Shown here: one piece after another, positions 1 through 8,486 of the stretch
Numbering within the stretch: the stretch's first letter is position 1
Layout: each line of letters begins with the position of its first letter
Source of the DNA: an uncultured Lachnospiraceae bacterium
GTDB taxonomy: Bacteria > Bacillota > Clostridia > Lachnospirales > Lachnospiraceae
Direction: 5' to 3'
Length of the DNA: 45,734 nt
NCBI GenBank assembly: GCA_905236845.1
Contig: CAJOQM010000011.1
Coordinates: forward strand, 1 to 45,734
Made by a program: the position numbers and the translations under genes
Notes under the pieces: model-generated
What the model saw: only the letters and a program-made list of their open reading frames with translations
Database searches by the model: none
Told to the model about the DNA's origin: nothing

Positions 1-327
1 ACCTTTAAAATCCACTGTCGTAAAAATATAAATATGGACAAGGACAAACAAAAGCACGGCATATCCGCTGTCACGCCTTAACCAAAAAAGCCTGTTTGCT
101 TTCTTATATTGTACTTTGGATTTTTTCTGCGCTTTATTTGTATCCAATGAAAGCTTAAACCCTATTACCATGTGGGCAAAAAGCAGTATAAGGAATATAA
201 CGGCTATATACCGAAACACCATGCTTCCTCCGTCAATAAGCCCGGTCATAATAAAAGCACCCCAAACCAAATGGACGATAAAAAGGACAATAAGACTTGC
301 CGCAATAACGGAATTTATCTTTCTCAT
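1..327 (-). CDS. Heme-b-like membrane protein (SdhC/FrdC-type cytochrome b), C-terminus cut by window edge
   Basis: 109 residues are visible before the window ends. Three hydrophobic segments can be read at about residues 7-30, 38-60 and 89-104, joined by basic loops (an NKAQKKSK-type stretch and an RLFWLRRDSG motif). Each segment carries one histidine, His19, His52 and His98. That spacing resembles heme-ligating histidines in succinate dehydrogenase/fumarate reductase cytochrome b subunits, so an electron-transfer role at the membrane is inferred, not shown. The ATG overlaps the preceding gene's stop (ATGA, 324-327), and a GGAGG-type ribosome binding site sits just upstream. It is the last visible gene of the iron-uptake operon. 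An unrelated small membrane protein family remains possible. Confidence 0.55.
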   Translation of the reverse strand, partial: MRKINSVIAASLIVLFIVHLVWGAFIMTGLIDGGSMVFRYIAVIFLILLFAHMVIGFKLSLDTNKAQKKSKVQYKKANRLFWLRRDSGYAVLLFVLVHIYIFTTVDFKG

Positions 328-815
328 ATGCCATCCTCCTCTATCACAAGCGCATTGGCGTCATCGGGGAGCACAGGACCATAGGCTTCATAAAATTCTC
401 TGGAAAAAACAGCTACATCATAAATACCGCAGCGGATCTTTGAAAGAACAATCATGGCTTTCTCCGTGCGAAGAGTCATTTGGTTTTCCGGCAATCGGCT
501 CATAAAGCTGCTTGCAAGGTCATATCCCGTCTCATCCGAATCAATCACAAGACAGGATAAATCTTCAAATATATAGTCAGTCTCATTTCCCCTGAAAAAT
601 TCTTCCCATTTTGAAAGATTGTCTTCGTCCGTATGAATGTCCTTATTTATCAAAACAACATATTCGCCTGAAGGCTGTTCAATAATAACAGACGCAGAGG
701 ATACGGCATCATTACCATAGAATAATCCTGTGGTATACCCGATGCAAAGAAAGGGTATCCCCAGGATCACAAAAAGCATACCTATAATCTTTATAAAATG
801 CCGAATAAAACTCAT
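324..815 (-). CDS. Unknown membrane-anchored extracytoplasmic protein
   Basis: I do not recognise a family for this 163-aa protein. Residues about 8-30 form one hydrophobic segment rich in Ile, Leu and Phe, best read as an uncleaved signal anchor. The remaining ~130 residues are soluble and acidic with mixed alpha/beta character, presumably outside the cell. Start and stop both overlap neighbours by 4 bp (ATGA), so it is translationally coupled to the FMN-binding lipoprotein before it and the heme-like membrane protein after it. This placement suggests an accessory subunit of the same electron-transfer or iron-uptake machinery (inference only). No cysteine pair or obvious cofactor motif is visible. 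Confidence 0.7.
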   Translation of the reverse strand: MSFIRHFIKIIGMLFVILGIPFLCIGYTTGLFYGNDAVSSASVIIEQPSGEYVVLINKDIHTDEDNLSKWEEFFRGNETDYIFEDLSCLVIDSDETGYDLASSFMSRLPENQMTLRTEKAMIVLSKIRCGIYDVAVFSREFYEAYGPVLPDDANALVIEEDGI

Positions 816-1261
816 TCTTCAGCTTCCTTAAGTACATTTTCCACTGCTTCACAAAACTCATTATAGTTTATCGTAGCACCGCTTATTGCGTCAATACCAT
901 CAAGAGATCCGTTCGCAACGAGCATATCAGCATATTCATCGCAGGCTGCAACGGCTTTCTGGGCTTTATTATAATAATCCTTGTTTGCAATCGAGCCCCC
1001 TTCCTTGCCGTAATCTTCACCTTTTTGGGTACCGTCAAGCTCATATGTCACAAATGTACAGCCGGTGATCACGCCGTCTTTAATGGTAACAGTCACTTCA
1101 CCGTAGCCATTTCCGTCTTCCGAGCCGTCTTCGTTTTCATACATTTCGCTCCGGGCTGTGTATGTCCCGTCTTTATAGGACGCATTTTTTGAACCGCCGC
1201 AGGCTGTTAAGCCAAAAACACAAGCTCCCGTAAGCAAAAATGCCGCAATTTTTCTTTTCAT
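812..1261 (-). CDS. FMN-binding domain lipoprotein
   Basis: This 149-aa protein begins with a lipoprotein signal peptide ending in LTAC, with lipidation expected at Cys21. The body matches an FMN_bind domain: a KDGTYTA-type first strand, a VTIKDGVITG strand, and the terminal SGAT motif at about residues 127-130. In the RnfG/NqrC family the Thr of this motif is covalently flavinylated by ApbE, so an extracytoplasmic, covalently bound FMN carrying electrons is likely. It follows the ABC ATPase gene by 9 bp with a GGAGG site before the ATG. Its position after a P19/FTR1/ABC iron system suggests that it supplies electrons for iron reduction or cofactor maturation outside the cell (inference). No apbE is visible in the window. 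Confidence 0.85.
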   Translation of the reverse strand: MKRKIAAFLLTGACVFGLTACGGSKNASYKDGTYTARSEMYENEDGSEDGNGYGEVTVTIKDGVITGCTFVTYELDGTQKGEDYGKEGGSIANKDYYNKAQKAVAACDEYADMLVANGSLDGIDAISGATINYNEFCEAVENVLKEAEE

Positions 1262-1270
1262 GATAGCCTC

Positions 1271-1975
1271 CTATTTTTCCGTAAGAGTTACTTTCTTTAT
1301 TTTGCCGGTAAAATTCTCGTTTATTATTTCACGTTCTACCTTGCCGTTTCGAAGCACTATGGTTCTCTGGGCGACTTCGGCAACCTCCGGGTTGTGAGTC
1401 ACCACAATAAGCGTAGTCCCGTCTTCATGCAGCTTTCTGAAAAGCTCTACTACCACCTCTTCATTGGCTTCGTCCAGGTTTCCCGTAGGCTCATCCGCAA
1501 GGATTATCTCCGGATAATTTATAAGCGCCCTGGCAACGCATACTCTCTGCTGCTCGCCTCCCGAAAGCTGGCTGGGATAGTGGTGAACCCTGTCTTCAAG
1601 TCCCACGCGCTTTAAGGCTTCTATGGCTTCTTTTTCATCAGGCATACTGTGATAATACTGCGCCAGCATAACATTTTCAACTGCTGTCAAATAACTTACC
1701 AGATGAAACTGCTGAAATATAAGTCCTATCTTGTCCCGCCTGATATCGGTCAGAGTATGGGCATTCTTTCCTGCGATATCTTCTCCGTCAAGGAGAATTT
1801 CCCCTTCCGAAGCCTTATCAAGAGCACCTATTATATTCATCATGGTACTCTTTCCCGATCCCGAAGGTCCCATAACGGAAACCCATTCACCTTTGTTTAC
1901 ACTAAAATTCACATTGTCCAAAGCCCGGAGCTGACCGTATATCTTTGATACATTTTTTAATTCCAATAGGCTCAT
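1271..1975 (-). CDS. ABC transporter ATP-binding protein (MacB/LolD type)
   Basis: The 234-aa ATPase has all ABC signatures: Walker A GPSGSGKST, Q-loop LIFQQFHLV, signature LSGGEQQRV, Walker B IILADEPTGNLD and switch His in VVTHN. The TGNLD form is typical of the MacB/LolD/FtsE class that pairs with FtsX-like permeases, and two such permeases lie directly upstream. The open frame reaches further upstream, but those codons overlap the permease gene. The ATG at 1975 is preferred because AGGAGA lies about 8 nt upstream; an in-frame ATG at 1981 is too close to that site. The gap to the permease stop is 2 bp. In the equivalent Campylobacter p19 locus the homologous ATPase belongs to the iron system. 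Confidence 0.9.
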   Translation of the reverse strand: MSLLELKNVSKIYGQLRALDNVNFSVNKGEWVSVMGPSGSGKSTMMNIIGALDKASEGEILLDGEDIAGKNAHTLTDIRRDKIGLIFQQFHLVSYLTAVENVMLAQYYHSMPDEKEAIEALKRVGLEDRVHHYPSQLSGGEQQRVCVARALINYPEIILADEPTGNLDEANEEVVVELFRKLHEDGTTLIVVTHNPEVAEVAQRTIVLRNGKVEREIINENFTGKIKKVTLTEK

Positions 1976-1977
1976 TA

Positions 1978-3156
1978 TCATTCTCCTTTCAATACGAGGG
2001 CAGGATCCACATCTGTGGCGCTTCTTATAGGTATCATGCAGGCTGCAGCCGTAACGAATACGGACACGATTACCGTAACGGGCACAAGCCATGGCATAAG
2101 GGATATCGATGCGTTAAATACGCTTCGGGACACCGCCTGTGCAAAGGCAAATCCCATAATCGACCCTATAAGACCTCCTGCAGCTCCAAGGATAATCCCT
2201 TCTCCCATAAACTCGGCTATTATGCTCCTGTTGCTGGCTCCCAAAGCCTTCCTTAAGCCTATTTCTTTCCTTCGCTCCGCGACCACAGCCGTCATGGTAG
2301 TGGCAACGCAAATCATGGTAAGTGCAAGCACGACTATTGTAACAAGAAGGACGAGAGCCTGCAACTTCGACAACACCGTAGTCTCCGACTGTGTCACTCT
2401 TTTAACAAGCCGGGCCGTTACGGAAGGAACTGCCTCGTTTATGGCATCTTTAATCCTGTTAAGCTCATCGGAGGTCGCAGAAACAGAAAGCTCGCATACA
2501 TCATAAGAGATTTCCTTACCGGTAAGAGTCTGCATATCATTAAGAGACATATAAATATAATCTTCTTCCGTGCCTCCGGTATCAAGTATACCTGTAACGG
2601 TAAAATCAAGATAATTATCCATGATAACCTCGGCATCCCCGGAAGCATCTCCCGATGCATCACCGGATTCATCTGTTTCGGAAGCATATGTTGCCGTCAT
2701 CTTATCTCCGACTTTCAGGTTGTATGTATTCGCTACATTTTCGCCTATCATAATTTCACCGTCCGATGAAGGCCATTCTCCCGATACATCCCAGAAAGGA
2801 CTGGTTGCATTTGCTCCTTCCATATCGGTAGCAGCAGCCATAACGGGGACATCATTCACCCGAACCGTCTCATACCAGTAAGGCGCTGCACCCACAAGTT
2901 CGTCATCGGGGATAACAGCTATTGCGCTTTTGGCTTCTTCTTCAGTCACAGACTCATCCGTTGCCGTAAATATCATATTTGCGCCGTAATTACGAAACTG
3001 CGCTCCCATTTGCCTCGGAACATCAACATATATCGTAACCAGCCCCGAAAGTATGGTAGCTCCTATGGCTATTGCAAGAAGCGCTATGATCATCCTGGAA
3101 CGCCTTCTTAAGAGGGACGCAGTGATCATTCTCAAATACATTTTTCTTTTGCCCAT
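1978..3156 (-). CDS. FtsX/MacB-type ABC transporter permease 2
   Basis: This 392-aa protein has one N-terminal transmembrane helix (about residues 22-44), a large extracytoplasmic MacB-like core domain, and three C-terminal helices forming the FtsX domain. A RRKEIGLRKALGA motif before the second helix is the usual coupling segment of FtsX permeases. An acidic, low-complexity DESGDASGDASGDA stretch interrupts the extracellular domain near residue 167. It is probably a heterodimer partner of the permease encoded just upstream, both using the ATPase downstream. The start has an AGGAGAGGG site upstream. Such Mac-type pairs are usually mechanotransmitters acting on periplasmic partners rather than classical importers, so transport of free iron by this pair should not be assumed. 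Confidence 0.9.
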   Translation of the reverse strand: MGKRKMYLRMITASLLRRRSRMIIALLAIAIGATILSGLVTIYVDVPRQMGAQFRNYGANMIFTATDESVTEEEAKSAIAVIPDDELVGAAPYWYETVRVNDVPVMAAATDMEGANATSPFWDVSGEWPSSDGEIMIGENVANTYNLKVGDKMTATYASETDESGDASGDASGDAEVIMDNYLDFTVTGILDTGGTEEDYIYMSLNDMQTLTGKEISYDVCELSVSATSDELNRIKDAINEAVPSVTARLVKRVTQSETTVLSKLQALVLLVTIVVLALTMICVATTMTAVVAERRKEIGLRKALGASNRSIIAEFMGEGIILGAAGGLIGSIMGFAFAQAVSRSVFNASISLMPWLVPVTVIVSVFVTAAACMIPIRSATDVDPALVLKGE

Positions 3157-3167
3157 GATCCCTCTCC

Positions 3168-4457
3168 TTATTTACCGTGTAACACTTCCGTAGGACGGAG
3201 CTTTCGAACCATCCTCATGGCGGGAACGCATCCTGCAAGAGTTACGGCTATGACTAAGACCGCTACTATGGGTATTACCATAGGTCTTATTTCTATGGAT
3301 GACGAAAACACCGTCTGCCCGATTATCTGGGCAAAACCAAGACCTGCAAAATATCCTGCCATGCCGCCGATAACGGCAGTTACCAGTATTTCAGTAAGTA
3401 CGAGTCCCGTAATGGCTCCCGTATGTGCGCCGATAGCTTTCATAAGTCCAAGCTCCTGTGTCCTTTCCATTACGGAAGCCGTAACGAGATTCATAATACC
3501 AAGAGCCGCTCCCACCATGGAAAGAATAGTTATAAGTATCATTAAAAGCTGGGTCTTATCGAGAATCTGTCCCTCGGAATCTGCCACCTGCCGTACGGCA
3601 GAAGCAACGGAATCCGTAATGACCTCTTCTATCTGATAGCAAATAGAGCTGACATAGGCTGTGCAATACCAGGTCTCATACTGGGATACAGACAAAGACG
3701 AAGGATCCCGGGCAGCTTTTTGGGAAAGCTCATTATCGGGCGTGGTAAGGGCGGATACTTCTATGCTGTCAATCTTTCCGTCCATATCCGCAAGAGCCTG
3801 GGCTGTATCCAGAGGGACAAACACAGAGTCATCCTCATCACCGCCGTCGTCAAATATACCTTTAACGACCAGATCGACATCCGATGCGCTTCCCCGAACA
3901 TGTATGGTGTCCCCTGCGCTTATGCCATACTCCTGTGCGACCTGCGCTCCCACCATAGCGCAATTTTCCTCACCGGCTTCGGATTCATCTATCCATTCTC
4001 CATCCGTAATTTCCCACCAGGTTCGAAGACTGGTTATACCGGCATAAAGCTCTTCTCCCGTGGGAAGAGACATATAATGGTTAAACCACACTCCCGTAAC
4101 GTTTATATCCGAACCGTTATCCATCTGCGCAGAAACCGTAACAAAAGGCGTATAATCCACTATATTAAAAGCCCAGAAAATAGTTTTAATATTACCCAGC
4201 TCATCCTCCGCAAGATATGAACCCGTGACATTCTCGCCGTCTACATCATAAAGATCGCTGATAACGGATGAGCTCTTGGGAGTAACGGTAATATTTGCGC
4301 CGTATGCCTTAAGCTCCTGATTTATCTTATCCCCCACATCCAGCATTACCGAAAGCATGGCTGTTGCAAGAGATGCGCCCAGCGCTATGGTAAAGGCGAT
4401 CATCAGCATTTTCTTTTTCTGGCGGAAAAACGCCTTAAAAATCATCCTTATAAACAT
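3168..4457 (-). CDS. FtsX/MacB-type ABC transporter permease 1
   Basis: The 429-aa protein has the same layout as its neighbour: an N-terminal helix (about 17-40), a large extracellular domain, then three C-terminal helices with the ERTQELGLMKAIGA coupling motif and a LRPTEVLHGK end typical of FtsX proteins. The ATG shares its A with the TAA stop of the DUF2318 gene (TAATG at 4455-4459), indicating translational coupling. An 11-bp gap separates it from permease 2. In Campylobacter and E. coli fet/p19 loci two permeases of this type lie between the DUF2318 gene and the ATPase gene; the order here is identical. Confidence 0.9.
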   Translation of the reverse strand: MFIRMIFKAFFRQKKKMLMIAFTIALGASLATAMLSVMLDVGDKINQELKAYGANITVTPKSSSVISDLYDVDGENVTGSYLAEDELGNIKTIFWAFNIVDYTPFVTVSAQMDNGSDINVTGVWFNHYMSLPTGEELYAGITSLRTWWEITDGEWIDESEAGEENCAMVGAQVAQEYGISAGDTIHVRGSASDVDLVVKGIFDDGGDEDDSVFVPLDTAQALADMDGKIDSIEVSALTTPDNELSQKAARDPSSLSVSQYETWYCTAYVSSICYQIEEVITDSVASAVRQVADSEGQILDKTQLLMILITILSMVGAALGIMNLVTASVMERTQELGLMKAIGAHTGAITGLVLTEILVTAVIGGMAGYFAGLGFAQIIGQTVFSSSIEIRPMVIPIVAVLVIAVTLAGCVPAMRMVRKLRPTEVLHGK

Positions 4458-5710
4458 TATTTAAACTCGCTTTCGTATTCAAGCAGCCCTTCTATAGGCA
4501 CCACAATCTGTCCGTTTTCTATGGACCAGGGTATGACTATTGGATTGCACCCTCCCTTAAATCCGATGGTTGAAATATTCATAACAACATCGCAAAGATT
4601 ACAAACCACCTGACCGTCTCTTTCGTAATATCCCGTCTCTCCGCAGACATCACAGGCATCAAGACCTACGCCGTATGAAGAAGAATTGGGCTTTTTTATA
4701 ATGATAAAACGTATCTGCGTGCCGCTGTCCGATGTATAGGCAAATCTGTGCAGGTGACCGTCTTCCACAAGAGAAAAGTCCACATACATATTTTCATCAT
4801 CCTGGGAGGTTGCATCCTCTATGGGAGAAAGCGTGACATCTGTCTGGCTCATAGCGTCAACCACAGTCAGATTGAGCACAAAAAACAAGCCGCAAATAAG
4901 CGCTGTATATACCCAGCGCCTTGCAAATTTCCATTTTGCAAGAATTTTTCTTTGTTCTGCGGGATTATTGTATGGCTCTTTCTGGGTAACGCTTCTTTTA
5001 AAAAGTAAAATCGCTGCAGCAAGAAAAACAAAAAAGCCGACAAAAACAAACAGATCGCTGTGATTTTTCACGAAGACCGTATAAGAAAACATTATATGAT
5101 TTGAAACAATAATCTTTTTCTGAAAAAGCACGGAAATAAGTCCCGAAGCCCTAAGCGAAGCGTTAATTATAATAAGTGCGGATGTTAATACAAAAGCAGT
5201 GATTTTTGTAGATTTTGCCGTAACCTTCATAGCCGCAAAAAACATAACAACCGCAAGAGCGCACGCCAAAAGCATGCCGATAAGACTCATAAGAAAATCC
5301 GTAGAAACAACAGTCTCTTCCGCAAGCAGAATATGATAAGGATATCCCCAGACATCAGGCATTCCGTATGCAACAACAGTAGCCATGATCATCCCGAAAA
5401 ATATCCATGAAATTCTGTTTATAATAAGCTTCCCGGTCTTTGCGGATATGGCATAAAACAGGAAAAAGCAAAGGGTAGAAATCAGGGCGGCCGCATAAAT
5501 ATAGCCGTTAAGTATAGCAGAATCAACGCTGCTTGTTGCATTTCTCAAAACAGCGGTAGCTACGGACAAAACAGTCCCCAAAATCGTAAGAACAAGCACG
5601 GCTTTCCTGGAAAACTTATCTAAACAAAACAGGGTAAAGCCTGTGCCAACGCCTAATACAAGCGCAACCATAACGATTGTCCGCGAAGTCAAAACAAGAT
5701 AAGAAAGCAT
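4457..5710 (-). CDS. DUF2318 Fe-S-type membrane protein
   Basis: The 417-aa protein has about eight to nine hydrophobic helices over its first ~280 residues and a soluble C-terminal domain with CDVCG...CNLCD cysteine pairs followed by a GGCNP motif. This is the DUF2318 signature of an extracytoplasmic metal-binding domain, with an N-terminal membrane part like Cj1660 of the Campylobacter p19 locus. Start chosen at 5710: GAGG lies 8 nt before this ATG, while the longer frame runs into a hairpin in the spacer. Its stop overlaps the next start. In the family it is thought to work with P19 and FTR1 in iron uptake; the chemistry is unknown. Confidence 0.88.
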   Translation of the reverse strand: MLSYLVLTSRTIVMVALVLGVGTGFTLFCLDKFSRKAVLVLTILGTVLSVATAVLRNATSSVDSAILNGYIYAAALISTLCFFLFYAISAKTGKLIINRISWIFFGMIMATVVAYGMPDVWGYPYHILLAEETVVSTDFLMSLIGMLLACALAVVMFFAAMKVTAKSTKITAFVLTSALIIINASLRASGLISVLFQKKIIVSNHIMFSYTVFVKNHSDLFVFVGFFVFLAAAILLFKRSVTQKEPYNNPAEQRKILAKWKFARRWVYTALICGLFFVLNLTVVDAMSQTDVTLSPIEDATSQDDENMYVDFSLVEDGHLHRFAYTSDSGTQIRFIIIKKPNSSSYGVGLDACDVCGETGYYERDGQVVCNLCDVVMNISTIGFKGGCNPIVIPWSIENGQIVVPIEGLLEYESEFK

Positions 5711-5762
5711 AACATCAACCTCAAAATAAGATGCAGACAGAAGGAATTTATAAACGCAAGGC

Positions 5763-5789
5763 GACACACCGGCACAATGCCGGTGCGTC
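5763..5789 (-). other. mRNA hairpin in P19-DUF2318 spacer
   Basis: On the minus-strand RNA a 12-bp stem forms with a 3-nt loop (arms 5778-5789 and 5763-5774). One pair is G-U in the minus transcript and would be an A-C mismatch in a plus transcript. No U-run follows, so it is not a standard terminator. It is more likely an mRNA processing or stability element that separates expression of the P19 lipoprotein from the downstream membrane genes, or a weak attenuator. Confidence 0.6.
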
Positions 5790-5849
5790 ACAAAAATAGC
5801 AACAAACCAAATTATAACATAAGATATGATTAGTTAAAAATACTTGAAA

Positions 5850-6503
5850 TTACTCTAAACCGGCAAACTCCCAACCATCATAGGTAACAGAAAGGTTGCC
5901 GTCTGCGAAGTGATCTGCAAGAGATCCGCCGGGGCCCGTCTCAGAGTCAGAGTGGATAAGGTATCCGTTCTCGCCGGGACTGTGGATGGTAATTGTAAGG
6001 CTGTAGGTACCGGGATCAAGCTTTATGTTTGCTCCGTAGTGAGGTCCGTCAGATGCAGCCATTTCCATGAAAGTACCGGATACAACTTCGTTTCCGTCCG
6101 TATCTTCTATAAGGTAATCAACGGTAAGGTAGGGAACCCAGTCGCCCACGCCATAGCCAAGGTCGTTCTCAAGAGCGGAGATATCAGCTTCGATATGGAT
6201 ATCAGCATCATCTGCGCTGTAGGAGATAGTTTCATTCTCCATGGGAACTGCCTGGAACCATACAGCAGATACATTAAGGAAATCAAGCTCTTCGTCAGAG
6301 AAAATCTCATTCTCTACGAAACCTGCAGAATCGCCTGCGCTCGCCTCTTCCTCTGCGTCAGCGGAAACTACTTCAGTGGTTTCTTCTGATGCGGATTCAG
6401 TTGCGTTGTCTGTAGATGAGCTTTCATTTGAGCTGCTTCCGCAAGCCGCAAATGTAAAGCACATGCAGCCGGCAAGTGCCATAGCCATTAATTTTTTCTT
6501 CAT
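5850..6503 (-). CDS. P19/Tp34-type iron-transport lipoprotein
   Basis: This 217-aa protein has a lipoprotein signal (FAAC, Cys21), a Ser/Glu-rich linker to about residue 60, and an iron-transport (Tp34/P19) domain. Diagnostic segments are the Met-containing AVPMENE strand, ADIHIEADI, WVPYLTVDY and GTFMEMAASDGPHYGAN. The histidines and methionines in these motifs match the copper/iron ligands described for P19 and FetP. It lies directly after the FTR1 permease gene with AAGGAGG before its ATG, the order found in known FTR1-P19 systems. It probably binds periplasm-side metal and hands iron to the permease. Here it must be tethered to the membrane by lipid because the organism appears Gram-positive. 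Confidence 0.93.
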   Translation of the reverse strand: MKKKLMAMALAGCMCFTFAACGSSSNESSSTDNATESASEETTEVVSADAEEEASAGDSAGFVENEIFSDEELDFLNVSAVWFQAVPMENETISYSADDADIHIEADISALENDLGYGVGDWVPYLTVDYLIEDTDGNEVVSGTFMEMAASDGPHYGANIKLDPGTYSLTITIHSPGENGYLIHSDSETGPGGSLADHFADGNLSVTYDGWEFAGLE

Positions 6504-6592
6504 TTTCTTTCCTCCTTAAGGTAAGTGGTTTGATTGCTTCTATATATGAAAGGAAATATAATCCTATTCATAACATTTTTATAAGCCCGCCA

Positions 6593-8371
6593 TTAACCGG
6601 CATTTTCTTTAGTGTTTGAAGCTTCTGCGGTTTTTTGAACCTTAAGCTCTTCTTTTATCTTTTTATTTTTCTTAAGCCAATATACAAATGTAATAACCGT
6701 AATTATCGTAAGTATTATCTGGGGCACTATAGTCTCTACGCAGGGATAAATACCCAGCACCTCCAATACGGAGTTTGAAGGGATCCATGATACCCAGGCA
6801 GGTGAATGCATCGAAATAACATCACCTTCTATAAGCTCCTTTATACCGCCTCCCAGGAACGATATACACATAACCGCCATCAGGATGCTGGTAGCAAGGA
6901 AGAAAGGCTTTAAAGGAAGTCTTAAGGAAAGGACTCTTATTGCAATGTACACAAACACCAGGCACACGCAGCCTATCCCAAACCCAAGCCATACCATATT
7001 TATATTGTCTCCGGAAAGAAGAGGCTGATAGAACAAAATAACCTCGGCTCCCTCTCTGTACACGGCAAGGAACGCTGTAAACGCAAGAGCAAAAAGGCTG
7101 CCGGACTTTGTGGCATCTCCCACCTTGCCTTTTATGTACGCATCCCATGCTTCGGATTCAGACTTTGAAACCATCCAGTTGCTGACATAAAACAGCACAA
7201 CAACGGCAATAAGAGCCGTAACACCCTCTATAACCTCCTGTGAGGCGCTGTTTGCAAGCTTCACAAGATTTAAGATCCAGGCAGATATAAAGCTCATTAC
7301 TATACCAAGTACAGAGCCTATATATACAGGGCGAAGCTGGCGCTTTCTCTCTTCCGGCGTCTTATCCGTAGTCTTTGCAAGATATGCGATGATAGCACCG
7401 ACGACAAGGATTGCCTCAAAGCCCTCGCGGAGAATAATGGTAAAGCAGGCAATAAATGTAGCCATGGCAGCGGATGTGGATGTCCCCGTCTCGGTACCGT
7501 CATCACTTACTCCGTCAAGCTTATTTGCGTCAGTCCTTATCATTGTGCGAAGAATATCAGTCTGGTTTGCAAAATCATCGTTATCGTTATCCTTTGCAGC
7601 GGATTTGCAGGCAGAAAACTGAAGCTCCACCTCGGACTTACGGGCTCCGGAAATATAACCCATAGCATTTCTCTCAAACCCCGTCGTCTCATAATAACCG
7701 TAATATCCGTCATTTATACAATCATATGCGCCATCACAATCACCGTCTGCCATCTTTTGCTTTGCCGTGCGAAAAACCTCGCTCATAGCGTCCGCCACAT
7801 CATTCCATGACCATGAATCAGCTATGCCGGCAGCTGCAGAATATTCTTCCCAAGTAGCATAATACTGCTCATTAAATAGCGCAGTAGCTTCGGTATCTGT
7901 CTCTTCAACGATATCAATCTCCACTTCCACTCCGTCAAGTGAATTTGCCGCAAGCCGTAGATCCGCAACAAGAACATCCACCTGTGTGGAAAGCTTGTCT
8001 GAAGTCCCGCCGTTTTTGATAATGGAATTGCATTCCGTAAAATCGGCCTCCACAGTCTTTTTGCTGGCAGATGCAAGCTCCTTTTGCATGGCAATCTTAA
8101 AGCCGGAGCCTCCCCAGTATTGATTCTTTATTATCTTTATATCTTCAAGTGCGGTTTCGGAATCTCCGCCTTCATAGGCACTTACCGCATCAGCCAATGC
8201 AGCTTCTATTACATCGGTAATATCATTGTATGTATACCCGGAAAGATTGTTTGCGCTTACATATTCATCCCATGTGGCATACAGATCGTCTGCCTTTACC
8301 ACATAAGGCGCAGAAAAAATTAAAGTAACCACTGCTATTAGAGCAATGATTTTTTTGAAATTTGCTATCAT
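6593..8371 (-). CDS. FTR1-family iron permease with duplicated extracellular domain
   Basis: The 592-aa protein has a signal peptide (about 1-27, ending VKA), two successive ~120-residue helical repeats, then a seven-helix FTR1 permease core. The core holds the two REGxE iron-ligand motifs, REGFE at 315-319 and REGAE at 439-443. The repeats begin with near-identical YATWDEY (residue 31) and YATWEEY (171), share an N-D-x-x-D/A pattern, and each ends in LDGV. They point to an internal duplication of the extracellular sensor or iron-delivery domain. It is the first gene of the iron operon, behind its own promoter. It should import iron, with electrons or oxidation supplied by the extracytoplasmic partners encoded downstream. 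Confidence 0.93.
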   Translation of the reverse strand: MIANFKKIIALIAVVTLIFSAPYVVKADDLYATWDEYVSANNLSGYTYNDITDVIEAALADAVSAYEGGDSETALEDIKIIKNQYWGGSGFKIAMQKELASASKKTVEADFTECNSIIKNGGTSDKLSTQVDVLVADLRLAANSLDGVEVEIDIVEETDTEATALFNEQYYATWEEYSAAAGIADSWSWNDVADAMSEVFRTAKQKMADGDCDGAYDCINDGYYGYYETTGFERNAMGYISGARKSEVELQFSACKSAAKDNDNDDFANQTDILRTMIRTDANKLDGVSDDGTETGTSTSAAMATFIACFTIILREGFEAILVVGAIIAYLAKTTDKTPEERKRQLRPVYIGSVLGIVMSFISAWILNLVKLANSASQEVIEGVTALIAVVVLFYVSNWMVSKSESEAWDAYIKGKVGDATKSGSLFALAFTAFLAVYREGAEVILFYQPLLSGDNINMVWLGFGIGCVCLVFVYIAIRVLSLRLPLKPFFLATSILMAVMCISFLGGGIKELIEGDVISMHSPAWVSWIPSNSVLEVLGIYPCVETIVPQIILTIITVITFVYWLKKNKKIKEELKVQKTAEASNTKENAG

Positions 8372-8395
8372 CTTATTAACTCCCGATTGTAATCC

Positions 8396-8438
8396 CTAAC
8401 TTGCTTTAGTTTTATCTAACTTGTATTCTTAAACTAAC
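8396..8438. repeat. CTAAC direct repeats in the ftr1 leader
   Basis: CTAACTTG occurs at 8396-8403 and again at 8416-8423, exactly 20 bp apart. A third CTAAC begins at 8434, 18 bp further, and is part of the inverted repeat next door. Spacing near two helical turns is what a DNA-binding regulator would require. They may be an iron-responsive operator (DtxR- or Fur-type), but no consensus box was confirmed. Confidence 0.45.
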
Positions 8439-8461
8439 ACCTCCAAAAAGAGGTGTTAGTT
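8432..8461 (-). promoter_or_regulatory. Perfect 12-bp inverted repeat in the iron-operon leader
   Basis: Arms AACTAACACCTC (8432-8443) and its exact complement (8450-8461) flank a 6-nt loop. It lies about 20-50 nt after the predicted transcription start. On the minus strand the stem is followed by only a short TTTAAG, so termination would be weak. It may be a protein operator, an attenuator or an mRNA-stabilising hairpin; the sequence alone cannot decide. Confidence 0.6.
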
Positions 8462-8486
8462 ATGACTTACCTTTCAGGTCTGACGA

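Noticed and set aside
1976-2092. Upstream extension of the ABC ATPase frame to 2092
   Set aside because: It overlaps the permease gene, lacks a ribosome binding site, and ABC ATPases begin at the conserved strand encoded from 1975.
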